Positions 34,971-45,579 of a DNA stretch of 64,000 bases are shown here, in pieces. The notes under the pieces were generated by a model. The model worked only from the letters and a program-made list of their open reading frames with translations. It had not been told where the DNA came from and ran no database searches. The position numbers and the translations under genes are program-made. Within the stretch, counting starts at the first letter, position 1. Each line of letters begins with the position of its first letter. The DNA is from Alligator mississippiensis (taxonomy: Eukaryota > Chordata > Crocodylia > Alligatoridae): assembly GCF_030867095.1 (NCBI RefSeq), contig NC_081824.1:237300719-237364718 (forward strand). The letters are read 5' to 3'.

Positions 34971-35038
34971 ATCTTGTATATTTTGGGGGGTTACGTTTAA
35001 ATGCTGGTTCTTTATTCTAAGGATCTCTGTAAAAGGCT
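34971..35038 (+). repeat. Dispersed direct repeat, copy 1
   Basis: About 68 bases nearly identical to 36265-36332 (TTTAAATGCTGGTTCTTTAT, then AAGGATCTCTGTAAAAGG). The family is unknown. Confidence 0.75.
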
Positions 35039-36264
35039 CCAGTGGTGCTGCCCAGTCTCAGCTCTACCAACCTCTGCACACACAGCTAAATTAGCCCAGC
35101 AAATGAGTCACCTTCTATGCAGTGGATGAGGAAGGGCCAGGCCACAGAAGAAGAGCTAGGTCTGTGGCTGGGGCCGAACTTTGGGACCATATTGGGCTCT
35201 GTCCCTGGTTGTAGTGCAGGCTGGTTGGAGTAATCATTTTAGCCAGAGTTTTTGGCAGTGGCTATTAATTTTGTCCATAGTTTCTCTGTACCTCCCTTCA
35301 CTTCTCTGAAATTAGGCTAATGTTCCCCTGCCTCAGCTGGATGTGATGATAGTGTACTCTTTAACATGTGAGGCGCTTGGGGTGCTGGGGCTGTCAGGGG
35401 GTTATCTCAGTATCTTTTGGCCCTCAGGGGCTCTGTTTGGATCACAAATACACCTTGGGCTATTTATGGTTCTTCAGTGGACTTATGGGCTTATTTTGAC
35501 CTTTCCAGAAGTCCATTTTATCCTCCTAGAGCTGAGGAATCCTTCCGGGGTCTAGAAGAATCTCGTATTCCTAGGGGACAGCATCTCAATGAACTATAGC
35601 AACTCCCCTGCAGGCATTAGTAGCTTTTTGTCTCTCCTGCTCTCAACCTGTAGTACATTATATGGTTGTGTTTTCTGGGTTTTTAAAATATTATCAGGTG
35701 CTATGTAGCTGTGGTGTGAATAGATGCTCTTGTAGATCCTTTTGGGCAGAGATTTGTTGCTTGGTGCCTATAACACTGGGGATTAGATTTGTTGACCCAT
35801 GAGCTTCTTCCTGGTCCAATGTGTTCCTTAAGTTATTCTCTCCCTTCACTGTAGCACTCTTTTCTCTGAGGCACTATCCTGTGCATAGCTCCCTAGACAT
35901 ACACTGCTGTGTCCCAAGAAACTGCTAGGGATGATGCTGGCCAGGCCCCAGTGTTGTGCCTGGGGTAACAGTCTACCTGCCAACAAGAATCAGGCTCTTC
36001 CCTTTAGCAAGAGGGAGGCTCTTCACACTGTCAGGCAGTGTGTAGGCCTCTCCAGTAGCAACCAAGCATGATGCCTTGGCTGAAACCCCCAGGACTCAGA
36101 GCACCGTGGACAGTGTCAGTAAAGACTTACAGTCCCAGCCAGAGAGCATAAACATGGCCCAGAACCTTGGTCTGCCGCACATGCTCACTCACTCCCATGC
36201 TGTTAAACAAAGCCAAGAGAAAAGTTAATGTTTTTACAAATTAGAATGCTAATCAGCTTCTTAA
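35039..36264. other. Unassigned non-coding sequence
   Basis: Nothing recognised. Confidence 0.5.
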
Positions 36265-36332
36265 AAATGTTGTATATTTTGGAGGGTTACTTTTAAATGC
36301 TGGTTCTTTATTTTAAGGATCTCTGTAAAAGG
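36265..36332 (+). repeat. Dispersed direct repeat, copy 2
   Basis: Second copy of the ~68-base repeat at 34971, same orientation. Confidence 0.75.
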
Positions 36333-39300
36333 TCCTGGAAAGTTTAGAGTCAGTATATGAAAAGGGCTTTAAATCTTTTCATTATTAGCTGTGCCTTTGA
36401 TATGATGCCCAGCTTCCTGTCTCAGGGCAGGTATCTTGTCCCAAATGCAAATAACTCTCTCCCTCCCACATACGTCTGTCTGAATGCTGTGTGAGACAGG
36501 GATCACTGGGTAGTGTAGAAAACTCTAGTCTCTGTCTGGGAAATTCAGAGATTTCCCGGATCTAACAATTCTCCACCCACACAAACCTCTGTTCCATTCC
36601 ACTCATGAAAATAGCAAAATTGTGGCTCCAAACATGAGACTCACATCAATAAATATGGCCAAGAATAAAAAAGAATAGCATGTTTGATGTAGATGAAAGA
36701 AAGCCTAATTGCTTAGAACTGGTAACAGAAAATACATTCAAAATGGTGCAGTCACCACAAAGATATCTAGAGTCTGGTCAGGATTGGATTTTTTGGCTGT
36801 GTTTAAAATTAAGCTGCAAATCTATCCTCTCCTCCCCTTCCCCAGTTTATTAACATGTATATGCAGTGTCCTTTTGCTATGTATATGTTACCTTTAACTT
36901 TTATACCGGTTATGATCCAAAACCTGCTGAAGTCAAAGGGAGCTCTTCTATCAGGCCCAGAAGGCATCTAATAAAGAATATGCCATTCTGAGGCTCTAGC
37001 ATTATGTAGGCTGAGATATGACATGGTACTCAGCATCTAAACAAAAAGGCATTGGGTGTGTTGTTTTTGCTTCCAAGTCAGTAGTTAAATAGGGGCATTG
37101 TTCGTAGAGATATGAGAATGTTGTCGGTGGGTGACAAGGACTACGTATAAAAAAAACGTATTTCCTGCCATGTTTTCAGCATCATTCGCATTTTGCTTTG
37201 AGTGCCTCCATGCTGCGGTGATGGGCATATTAGACTTGCATGCAATAATAATCATTAATTATCTTGAGTATAAATTTGTGCTTTGGGAAGCTAGATAATA
37301 ACTCCTTCAGGAAATCAAAGTCCTAGCATGGGGCAATGACCATTAATGGAGCTGAACTTATTGCTTTCATTCTCATTATTTAGCTTGGAAAGGAAGCTTA
37401 TAGTCATTGTAGATCAGCAATAATGAGGTTATATTAATGCAGTGGCTCACTTTTCATTATAAGGCTGAGTGTGACTGCTGAAATCTTGTTTGCCATTTGC
37501 AATGCTGTATGAGTTCTCTCTAGCCTGAGGGAATTATTTTGAGATGTTTGGACAAAGCATGATGAAAATCTCAGAGTTTGAAACTTCAGAAGTCTTCAGA
37601 ACTAAAAAAACCCAGCCTCTTTCTTTGTGATGCCATATCTCAAAAGTGGCACAGTTAAGTAACCTTGCATTTGTTTTATTCATTTGCTTTAAAGGAGAAC
37701 AAGTGCCTTTGGAGAGCTATTTGGGAAGGTTGTGTGTCTAGTTTTGAAGATAACACTGATGATTTTTGAAACCCTGAACATCTCAGCTCCCCTGGCAGAA
37801 TCCTGATAGCTATTAGGGACTACATTTTTGTGGGGCTCACAGTCTCTGCAGGGCCAACGAGTGTCACCAGGGACAGATGCCACTTATGAAATGTTCTTTC
37901 TTCTTTCTAATCTTAGTCATTGATTTTTGTGTGCCCTGTGTTTGTACCATACTACTTTCCTGGTACTGTCTCACAGCTGCCACTCATACGTTCAGCCTCA
38001 TTCTGATGAGGGGTTAACACAATTCTTCATTCTTTCTAAAGGGTTAATTAACCCTTAGCAGCAATGTTAGTAAAAGAACACTAACACTTCAATTTTTCTG
38101 TTTTCTGAAAGAAGGTATCCTCAGACAAGAACTTCTTGGATATTTTGGGTGACACCCTGACCCATGGGAAGTTTGTTATTGACTCAATAGAGCCAGGATA
38201 TCATCCCAAGTGCCCCAGCATGGATAAATTAACGCTAAAATGCAGCGGTTTATCTGAAAGTGGTAGCATGCAGCAAGTGTTTGCAGAGTAAAGTCCTTCC
38301 AAAGAGACTAAGGGTGAAGTTATATGTATAAGCTTACAGCTGTTTGAAGTATTCAACCAGCAAAGGGGGCAGTCAAGCGACATGCGTGACTAGATCGGGA
38401 AAGCATTAGACTGTACAGCGCAGGCAGCAATCCTGCCAGGCTGTGGGCCAGGACAAAATAAACCTAAAGGAAACTAATGTATAACTGAGGATACTAGGCT
38501 GCACTTTGCTTCTCTCTCAGTTTCCACTGTTTGGCTTTTCCACATCACACATAGGTGGATGCCCTGGGATTTCTACTGAGTGTCCTTTCTACATAAGAAA
38601 TATATATCTCTGGTTATTACTACAATCCAAGGACTGGCCTTGTGGAAAAGAGAATGCTCTAGTATTTAGTGTATCAGGTATTATATACATGCCACTCACC
38701 AGCTACTGACCTAACTGAAGAAAAATGCTAAACCAAAAATTCAGAAAATATTAATTTTGGGAGTCAATGTGGTATGAATATCTTGCAGATTGTTTCATCC
38801 ATCAGCTCTAATTGTGGGGTAAGGAGAAAATGAGAGGGGTGGCAAAGGAAAGAATTTGCACAATGTGTTATGCTGCACATAGAAACTGAAACTAATGCTG
38901 TGTGGGTGGGGACTTATCTCTTAACGTCAAAGCTGAGTTGCAAACAGCACCCCCCCACCAACGCATTGTCTTCAGCTGCCCACAAACCAGCTGGAAGGCT
39001 AGTGAGATGAGGCAGAAGTGCAGTGAGGATGAAACCAGGGCACCTACAGGCTTTGCTGGTTAAACCCTATCTTACTTCTTGCTATGAAAGACACACATCA
39101 TCTCTTTCTTAATGAATAGTCAAATATGTGTCATATGTGCTCATATTCTTTGTGATATGACACAATTGCACAAACTAGGTAAAGTAATTTCTGAAGTGAT
39201 TCATTACTACTGTTGAAATGTAACCAGGGTCCAGCACCCATCTGCCTACACAATCAACTAAATTGTTTTTTTTAAGCCTAGATTGTGAAAATTAGTGTAA

Positions 39301-39954
39301 AAATACCCCCCCCCAAAAAACCCCCCAAAAAACCAACTCTGTTTTTGCTATAAAGACCAGGGGCGTTGCTTACAAATCAAAAAGAAATAGCAGCTCAGGT
39401 GTGCAGAGTCAAGGCAATGTACAGATACCAGTTTCTGAATCACAAAAATGCTGCTCTTGAATTTGGCATGATTGGTATGAATCTGTAGTGCTAGAGATGA
39501 AAACAATTTCTGTATTTTCTGGCTTTAGTTTAGCAGTCTTCACCTGAAGAATTCCTAAATGCTGCAAGATTTTTGAAAAGTGTAGCACATGAAGTATGTG
39601 CATGAAGGTCTTAATCTAGTTTCTTGTCTTATGGACCTTCCATCCAGGGATGTGATACCAGAAAAGCCTGAGTGTTATTGTTTAATACAGTACATTCTAC
39701 GTTTGACTCTGTCAGCATTTTATCCTGTTTTCCTTTATGAGGGGTGTGAGGAGTATTGATGCTGGATGAAGTGAAAAGAGAAACAAAGCTCTTCAATACA
39801 CTGTGCCTTTATATACCAATAGTGGTGCCACTATACTATTGGTATCAATTTATTGCTTAGAATTTCCCATTCAGGGCCATGTAACTGATTAAGGAGATCA
39901 CCTCACTCTAGTCCTGTTAGGAGTTGCAAAACTGGAGAGTCCTGAAGGGATATA
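36333..39954. other. Unique AT-rich non-coding sequence, including a candidate conserved element
   Basis: No repeats recognised apart from a perfect 18-bp palindrome near 38039-38056 and a C/A-rich tract near 39307-39335. The part at about 37140-37560 is rich in TAAT-core motifs and free of repeats. Confidence 0.5.
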
Positions 39955-42505
39955 AATCAGTCGAGAGATATGGTTGTCATGAGTGACCTAAAGTACCCTG
40001 ACATCTGCTGGGAGAAGAGCAGTCAGTCAAATCTAACCACTCACATAGGTTCTTAACCTCGGATACAGGACCTCCACCTAATGCAGCAGGTATACGATCC
40101 CACTAGGGGAATGCCTTGCTGGACTTGGTGTTAGCTACAGGGGATGACTTGGTGGGGAATCTGCAGATACAAGGTAACCCAGGGGATAGTGACCATCGAT
40201 TGATTGAATTCAGTATCTGGCAAAGGGTGGGTAAACTAACCAGCAGGGCTGAAGTGCTAGGCTTCACAAAGGTTAACTTCAGTGTGCTCAGGAGATTAGT
40301 TAGTGAGGTGTTAAAGCTCAAGAGCTTTGGCAAAATGGGGGTCCAGGAAGTGTGGTTGTTCCTCAAGGGAACAATCCTATGGGTGCAGAAGGAGACAATA
40401 CCATTGCACGTAAAATGGGGCAAAAGGGCCAAGAAGCACCCTTGGCTGAACAGGAAAGTCCAGAAAAGCCTAAGGCAGGGGTAGGCAATGTTTTTTGGCT
40501 GGAGTGCCAAAAAAAACACAATGCCTACTTTGGAAGGGGCTGGAGTGCTGACATGCCAGAGCCCGGAGCAGCTGTTTGCAGCCTCCTAGCTTCAGCCAGC
40601 TCACGAAGCTTGGTCTGCTCGTGGCAGAGCTTGCAGCCTCCCAGCCGCCTGCTGGGAGCAGCTGCTTAGAGTTCAGGCTGGCGGTGGTGTGCCGAGCAAA
40701 ATGGCCTTGTGTGACATGCTTGGCACACATGCTGGGGGTTGCTAACCCCTGGCTCAAGGGCAAAGAAGGAGGGATACAGGCTGTAGAAACGGGGTAGCTA
40801 CCAAGGAGGAGTATACCTCCCTGGCTCACACTTGCAGAGAATCAGTTAGGAAGGCCAGAGCAGGATTAGAACTTAGGCTGGTGACAAAAATTAAGGACAA
40901 CAAAAAGTCCTTCAGGTATATAGGGAGCAAAAGGAAGGCACAGGGGAGCATAGGACCCCTATAGGACAAACTAGGGCAACTGGTGGCAGAGAGGGGGGAC
41001 AAAGCTGAGCTCTTCAATGAGTTCTTTGCATCTGTATTCCTAGACACAGACCAAGACAAATCTCCCATTTGGATCATCGATAGGCATAGGAGGGACACCA
41101 ACCCACCAACAGTGCAGACTTAGTGAAGGGGCACTTGGAGGGGCTGGATGTGTTCAAATCAGTGGGCCCAGATGAACTTCATCCAAGGGTGCTGAAGGAA
41201 TTGGCCAGTGTCATAGCAGAGCCACTGACACGGCTGTTCGAGCACTCATGGTGCTCCGGTCAGGTCCCAGAGGACTGGAAAAGGGCCAACGTGGTCCCTA
41301 TTTTCAAGAAGGGGAGCAGGAAGGAACCAGGAAACTATAGGCCAGTTAGTCTCACCTCTATCCTTGGGGAAAACTCTGGAAAAAATCATTAAGGATCACA
41401 TTTGTGGGAGCCCAGCAGGGGAAATAATGCTGAAAGGAAATCAGCACAGGTTCATGCCTGACTAACTTTGTTTCTTTTTATGACCAGGTCACAAAATGCT
41501 TAGACACAGGAGTTGAGATAGATGTCATCTACCTAGACTTTAAGAAGGCCTTCAATACAATATTGCATTTTGTTCTCATAAATAAACTGACAGGGTATGA
41601 TGTAGATGATTAGATGGTCAGGTGGGTGGCAAATTGGTTTAGGGGGTCGCACCCAGAGAGTGGTGGTGGATGGGTTAATATCAACCAGGAAAGATGTGGG
41701 CAGTGGAGTCCCTCAAGGCTCAGTCCTTGGACCGGTGCTATTCGATGTCTTTATCAGTGACTTGGACGAGGGCATGGAGAGCACTCTGTCCAAGTTCGCC
41801 GATAATACCAAATTATGGGGCAAAGTTAACACACCAGAGGGTAGGGAATGGATCCAGGTGGATCTGGACAGGTTGGAAAAATGGGCAGAATGAACTAGGA
41901 TGCAGTTCAACAAAGACAAGTGCAAAGTGCTGCACGTGGGCAAAAAGAACCACCCACACACTTACAGGCTGGGGGATGACCTTCTCACAGCACAGCAGCG
42001 GAAAGGGATCTTGGCGTCATAGTTGGCTCCAAGATAAACATGAGTCATCAGTGTGACAAAGTGATCAACAAGGCTAACTGCACTTTATCATGCCTTAGCA
42101 GATGCATGAACAGGTCCAGGGAGGTGATGGTTCCCTTCTTTGTGGCACTGGTCAGGCTGCAGTTGGAGTACTGCATCCAGTTTTGGATGCCGCACTTCAA
42201 GAGGGATGCGGAGAATCTTGAGAGGGTTCAGAGGAGGGCCACTCATATGGTCAGAGGCCTGCAGGCAAGGCCCTACGAGGAGAGACTGAGGGACCTAGAT
42301 CTCTTCAGGCTTCACAAGAGAAGGCTGAGAGGTGGTCTTGTGGCTGCCTATAAATTCATCAGGGGAGGGCAGCAGGGAATAGGAGGTGCTCTATTTAGTA
42401 GGTTACCCGCTAGAGTAACTAGGAACAATGGCCACAAATTGACAGAAAGCAAATTTAGGTTGGACATTAGAAATAACTTCTTTCCAGTAACGGTTGCCAA
42501 AATCT
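39955..42505 (+). pseudogene. CR1 LINE, endonuclease to reverse transcriptase (left part, interrupted)
   Basis: The copy begins inside the apurinic-type endonuclease. The 'GDFNYPDICW' motif is present as SDLKYPDICW near 39980-40010, and the SDH motif is at 40188-40196. Reverse transcriptase blocks follow: GPDELHPRVLKELASV and VPEDWKRANVVPIFKKGSRK in 41123-41392, [13 protein letters not shown] and the catalytic box at 41795-41806, which reads FADN, so the second aspartate is lost. The C-terminal part (LEYCIQFWMPHFKRDAENLE, YEERLRDLDLFRLHKRRLRG) runs to 42505. There are frameshifts between blocks. It is interrupted by a hAT element at 40476-40751 and an inverted CR1 at 42506-44550, and resumes at 44551. 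Confidence 0.92.
40476..40751. mobile_element. Non-autonomous hAT element inside CR1
   Basis: The ends are CAGGGGTAGGCAATG on the left and GGTTGCTAACCCCTG on the right, imperfect inverted hAT termini. The flanking 8-mers GCCTAAGG (40468-40475) and GCTCAAGG (40752-40759) agree at 6 of 8. CR1 sequence continues on both sides. 276 bp, no ORF of its own. Confidence 0.85.
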
Positions 42506-44550
42506 AATGTCCAGTCTAAATCTGCTCTCTGCTCCCTTATGGCCATTATTTTTTGTAACCCCCAGGGGCACCTTGGTGAGTAGAGCCTCACCAATTCCCT
42601 TCTGCGTCCCCATGATGAATTTATAGGCAGCCACAAGGTTGCCTCTCAACCTTCTCTTGCGGAGGCTGAAGAGGTCCAAGTGCCCTAGTCTCTCCTCATA
42701 GGGCTTGGCCTGCAAGCCCTTAACCATACGAGTGGCTCTTCTCTGGACCCTCTCCAGGTTATCCACATCCCTCTTAAACTGTGGTGCCCAAAACTGGACG
42801 CAGTATTCCAACTGCGGTCTGACCAGTGCCCGATAAAGGGGAAGTATCACCTCCTTGGTTCAGTTTGTCATGCATCTGCTGATGCACGATAAAGTGCTGA
42901 TGCTGGTGCATTAGCTTTGCTGATGACTTTGTCACACTGACGACTCATGTTCATCTTGGAGTCCACTAGGACTCCGAGATCCCTTTCCACTTCTGTGCTG
43001 CCAAGCAGGTAATTTCCTAGGCAGTAGGTGTGCTGGACATTTTTCCTCCCTAGGTGCAGCACTTTGCATTTCTCCTTGTTGAACTGCATTCTACTGTTTT
43101 CTGCCCATATGTCCAACCTGTCCAGGTCTGCCTGTAGCTGTTTCCTGCCCTCCAGTGTGTCCACTTCTCCCCACAGTTTTGTATCATCCACAAACTTGGA
43201 CAGAGTACACTTCACTCCCTTGTCCAAGTCACTGATGAAGACATTGAAGAGTATCGGTCCAAGGACCAAGCCCTGCGGGACTCCACTGCCCACGTTCCTC
43301 CAGGTTGATACCGACCCATTCACCACCACTCTCTGGGTACAACCCTCTAGCCAATTTGCCACCCACAGGACTGTGTAATCAGCCAAGTCACAGCCTCTTA
43401 ATTTGTTCACCAGTATGGGGTGGGATACCGTATCGAAGGGCTTCCTGAAGTCTAAGTAAACGATAGCTACCCTACTCCTGCATCCAGGTGTTTTGTAACC
43501 TGGGCATAAAAAGAGACTAGATTAGTCAGGCATGATCTACCTGCTACGAACCCATGCTGGTTTCCCCTCAGCATAATTTTTCCTGCTGGGCTCTCACATA
43601 TATGAGCCTTAATAATCTTTTCAAAGACTTTACTAAGGATGGAGGTGAGACTGACTGGCCTATAGTTGCCTGGATCCTCCTTCCTCCCCTTCTTGAAAAT
43701 AGGGACCACATTGGCTCTTTTCCAGTCCTCCGCGACCTGGCCCGTGCACCACGAGTGTTCAAATATTCTTGCCAATGGCTGTGCAATGACGTCAGCCAGT
43801 GCCTTCAGTACCCTTGGATGGAGCTCATCCGGGCCTGCCGACTTAAACGCATCCAGTCCTTCCAAGTGACTGCACTATCAGGGTCAATGCTTGGTAGTCT
43901 GGTGCCCTGTTGTTGTCTCTCTACAATCCCATTGTGAGACTTGTCTTGCTCCTCACTTAGGAACACTGAGGCAAAGTACTCATTGAGTTCAGCCTTGTCC
44001 CCCCTGTCTGTCACCAATTGCTTTTGCCCATTCAGTAGTGGTCCTATACTGCCTGGGCCTTCCTTTTACTCCCTATATATCTGAAAAACAATTTTTTGTT
44101 ATTCTTAACTTGGGATGTCATCCTCAGCTCCATGGTAGCTTTAGCCTTTCTAAGTGCCTCCCTACAACTGAGAGCTGAGGAGGCATACTCCTCTTTAGTA
44201 ATTTCTCCCTGTTTCCACTGCTTATATGCCCCCCTTTTCGCCCTTAGGCTGCTCTGTATTTCTCTGGTCAGCCAAGGAAGCCTCTTGGCCCCTTTCCCTC
44301 TTATCAGGATCACCTCCCTCTGTGCCCGAAGGATGGCTTTCTTAAGGTACAGCCACCCTTCCTGGGCTCCCATCTCACCAAATCTCTTACTCTGCAGTGC
44401 ATCATTGACTAAATGCCTGAGCTCACTGAAGTCAGCCTTCCTAAAGTCTAGCACTTCCACCCTACTAGTTACCTTTCCTACTCTACACCTTATGGTGAAT
44501 TCTATTATTTGGTGGTCACTGTCCCCCAGGTGACCACTGATCTGTTAGTG
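42506..44550 (-). pseudogene. CR1 LINE inserted in inverted orientation, lacking its 3' end
   Basis: Read on the - strand it starts in the endonuclease (SDH at 44512-44520, DFRKADFSEL at about 44425-44455) and continues through the linker (LPWLTREIQSSLRAKRGAYK). The reverse transcriptase follows (GPDELHPRVLKALADVIAQP, PEDWKRANVVPIFKKG-type block, GVPQGLVLGPILFNVFISDL), with the catalytic box FVDD intact at 43183-43194. It then passes the thumb region and stops at ESRFRLDIR. The last ~40 codons and the 3' UTR are absent. A perfect 10-bp direct repeat GCCAAAATCT flanks it (42496-42505 and 44551-44560). ORFs are long (180, 138 and 132 residues), so it is younger than the host CR1. Confidence 0.92.
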
Positions 44551-44736
44551 GCCAAAATCTGGAATGGGCTTCCAAGGGAGGTGGTGCTCTCCCCTACCCT
44601 GGGGATCTTCAAGAGGAGGTTGGATATGCATCTGGCTGGGGTCATCTGACCCCAGCACTCTTTCCTGCCCATGGCAGGGGGTTGGACTCGATGATCTGTT
44701 GAGGTCCCGTCTGACCCTAGCATCTATGAATCTATG
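44551..44736 (+). pseudogene. CR1 LINE 3' end (right part of the interrupted copy)
   Basis: Continues the + strand CR1 from exactly the point where the left part stops: AKIWNGLPREVVLSPTLGIF, KRRLDMHLAGVI and a stop, then the 3' UTR ending with CATCTATGAATCTATG. Confidence 0.9.
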
Positions 44737-45005
44737 CTTAAATAAAATTGTTAACACCCACTGAAGGGATAAAAATATTCAGGCCTCCCAAAGTGGCAAA
44801 ACCCTTTTTTAAAGATGGCTTTTGGGAGTGGGTCTCTTTGGACTTCATTGATCTTCTCCTAAGCTGCAGCAGTCTCTTTATATCCTAAACTCGATAAGAA
44901 CTCATTTTATTGGGAGACACTTATCTTCTCTTCCCACTTCAGCTGAGTTGCAGCCCTGGTTTGCTGCTCTATCAAGCACTTTAAAGAGGTAAGTAAATAT
45001 ATATA
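44737..45005. other. Unassigned non-coding sequence
   Basis: Nothing recognised. Confidence 0.4.
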
Positions 45006-45579
45006 CAGGCAGTCATTGGACTTATGACACAATTGGTTCCTGAAAATGGCGTCTTAAGTCAAAACATTGTAACTCAGAACTGATTTTTCCCATAGGAAAA
45101 AATGTTATAAATGGGGGATTGGCTCCTGAACCAAGGCCTGATACCCTGTTTTCACCAAAAATAACCCAGAATTTTGTACTCAATTAATTATAGATGCGTA
45201 ATATAGCTACATTAATGTACTGATATTGTAAATAGCAATCATATTGATTTGGAAGGACTTCTTTGAAGTGACTTTGCTGGACTTGGGCTTTTGATTGGAC
45301 TTTCTGAAGGGTTCTTGGCTGGATTTTTCTCAGGTGTCTTGGCTGCAGGTTTTTCTGGAGTCTTGTCTGCTTTCTTAAAGAAAGCGTCCAAGGAAGTTTG
45401 GATAGATGTTCTCCAGGGAGATAAGCGACGCAGAGACTTGTTCGCTGTCATGGCATCACATCAGATCAAGCATTGTAAAGTCGAAACTGACATCAGAAAG
45501 TTGAAACAGGGTGTCAATTTAGAAATGTTGTAAATGCGAAACATTGTAACTCGAAACATTGTAAGTCAAGGACTGCCTG
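45006..45579 (-). mobile_element. Tigger/pogo-like DNA transposon, internally deleted
   Basis: The ends are inverted repeats starting CAGGCAGTC(A/C)TTG(G)ACTTA; the repeated unit CGAAACATTGTAA sits in the terminal regions. TA precedes the left end and ATA follows the right end, compatible with TA target use. The only coding content is a short ORF of transposase C-terminal type. A full transposase would need about 2 kb, so most of it is deleted. Confidence 0.75.
45239..45451 (-). pseudogene. C-terminal tail of Tigger-like transposase with a PCNA-binding-type motif
   Basis: A 70-residue open frame starting MTANKSLRRLSPW. It carries QTSLDAFFKK (residues 19-28), which fits the PIP-box pattern Q-x-x-L-x-x-F-F used to bind the sliding clamp PCNA. 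A lysine/proline/serine-rich tail with repeated TPEK and SPSK-like units follows. Pogo-type transposases are known to bind PCNA through such a C-terminal motif. No DDD catalytic domain or DNA-binding domain remains. Read alone the tail could be mistaken for a histone H1 tail, but its place between transposon ends decides against that. Whether the ORF is translated is unknown. Confidence 0.65.

Noticed and set aside
45239-45451. Histone H1-like lysine/proline tail as a host gene
   Set aside because: Placed between Tigger-like inverted repeats and starts with a PIP-box segment typical of pogo transposase tails.
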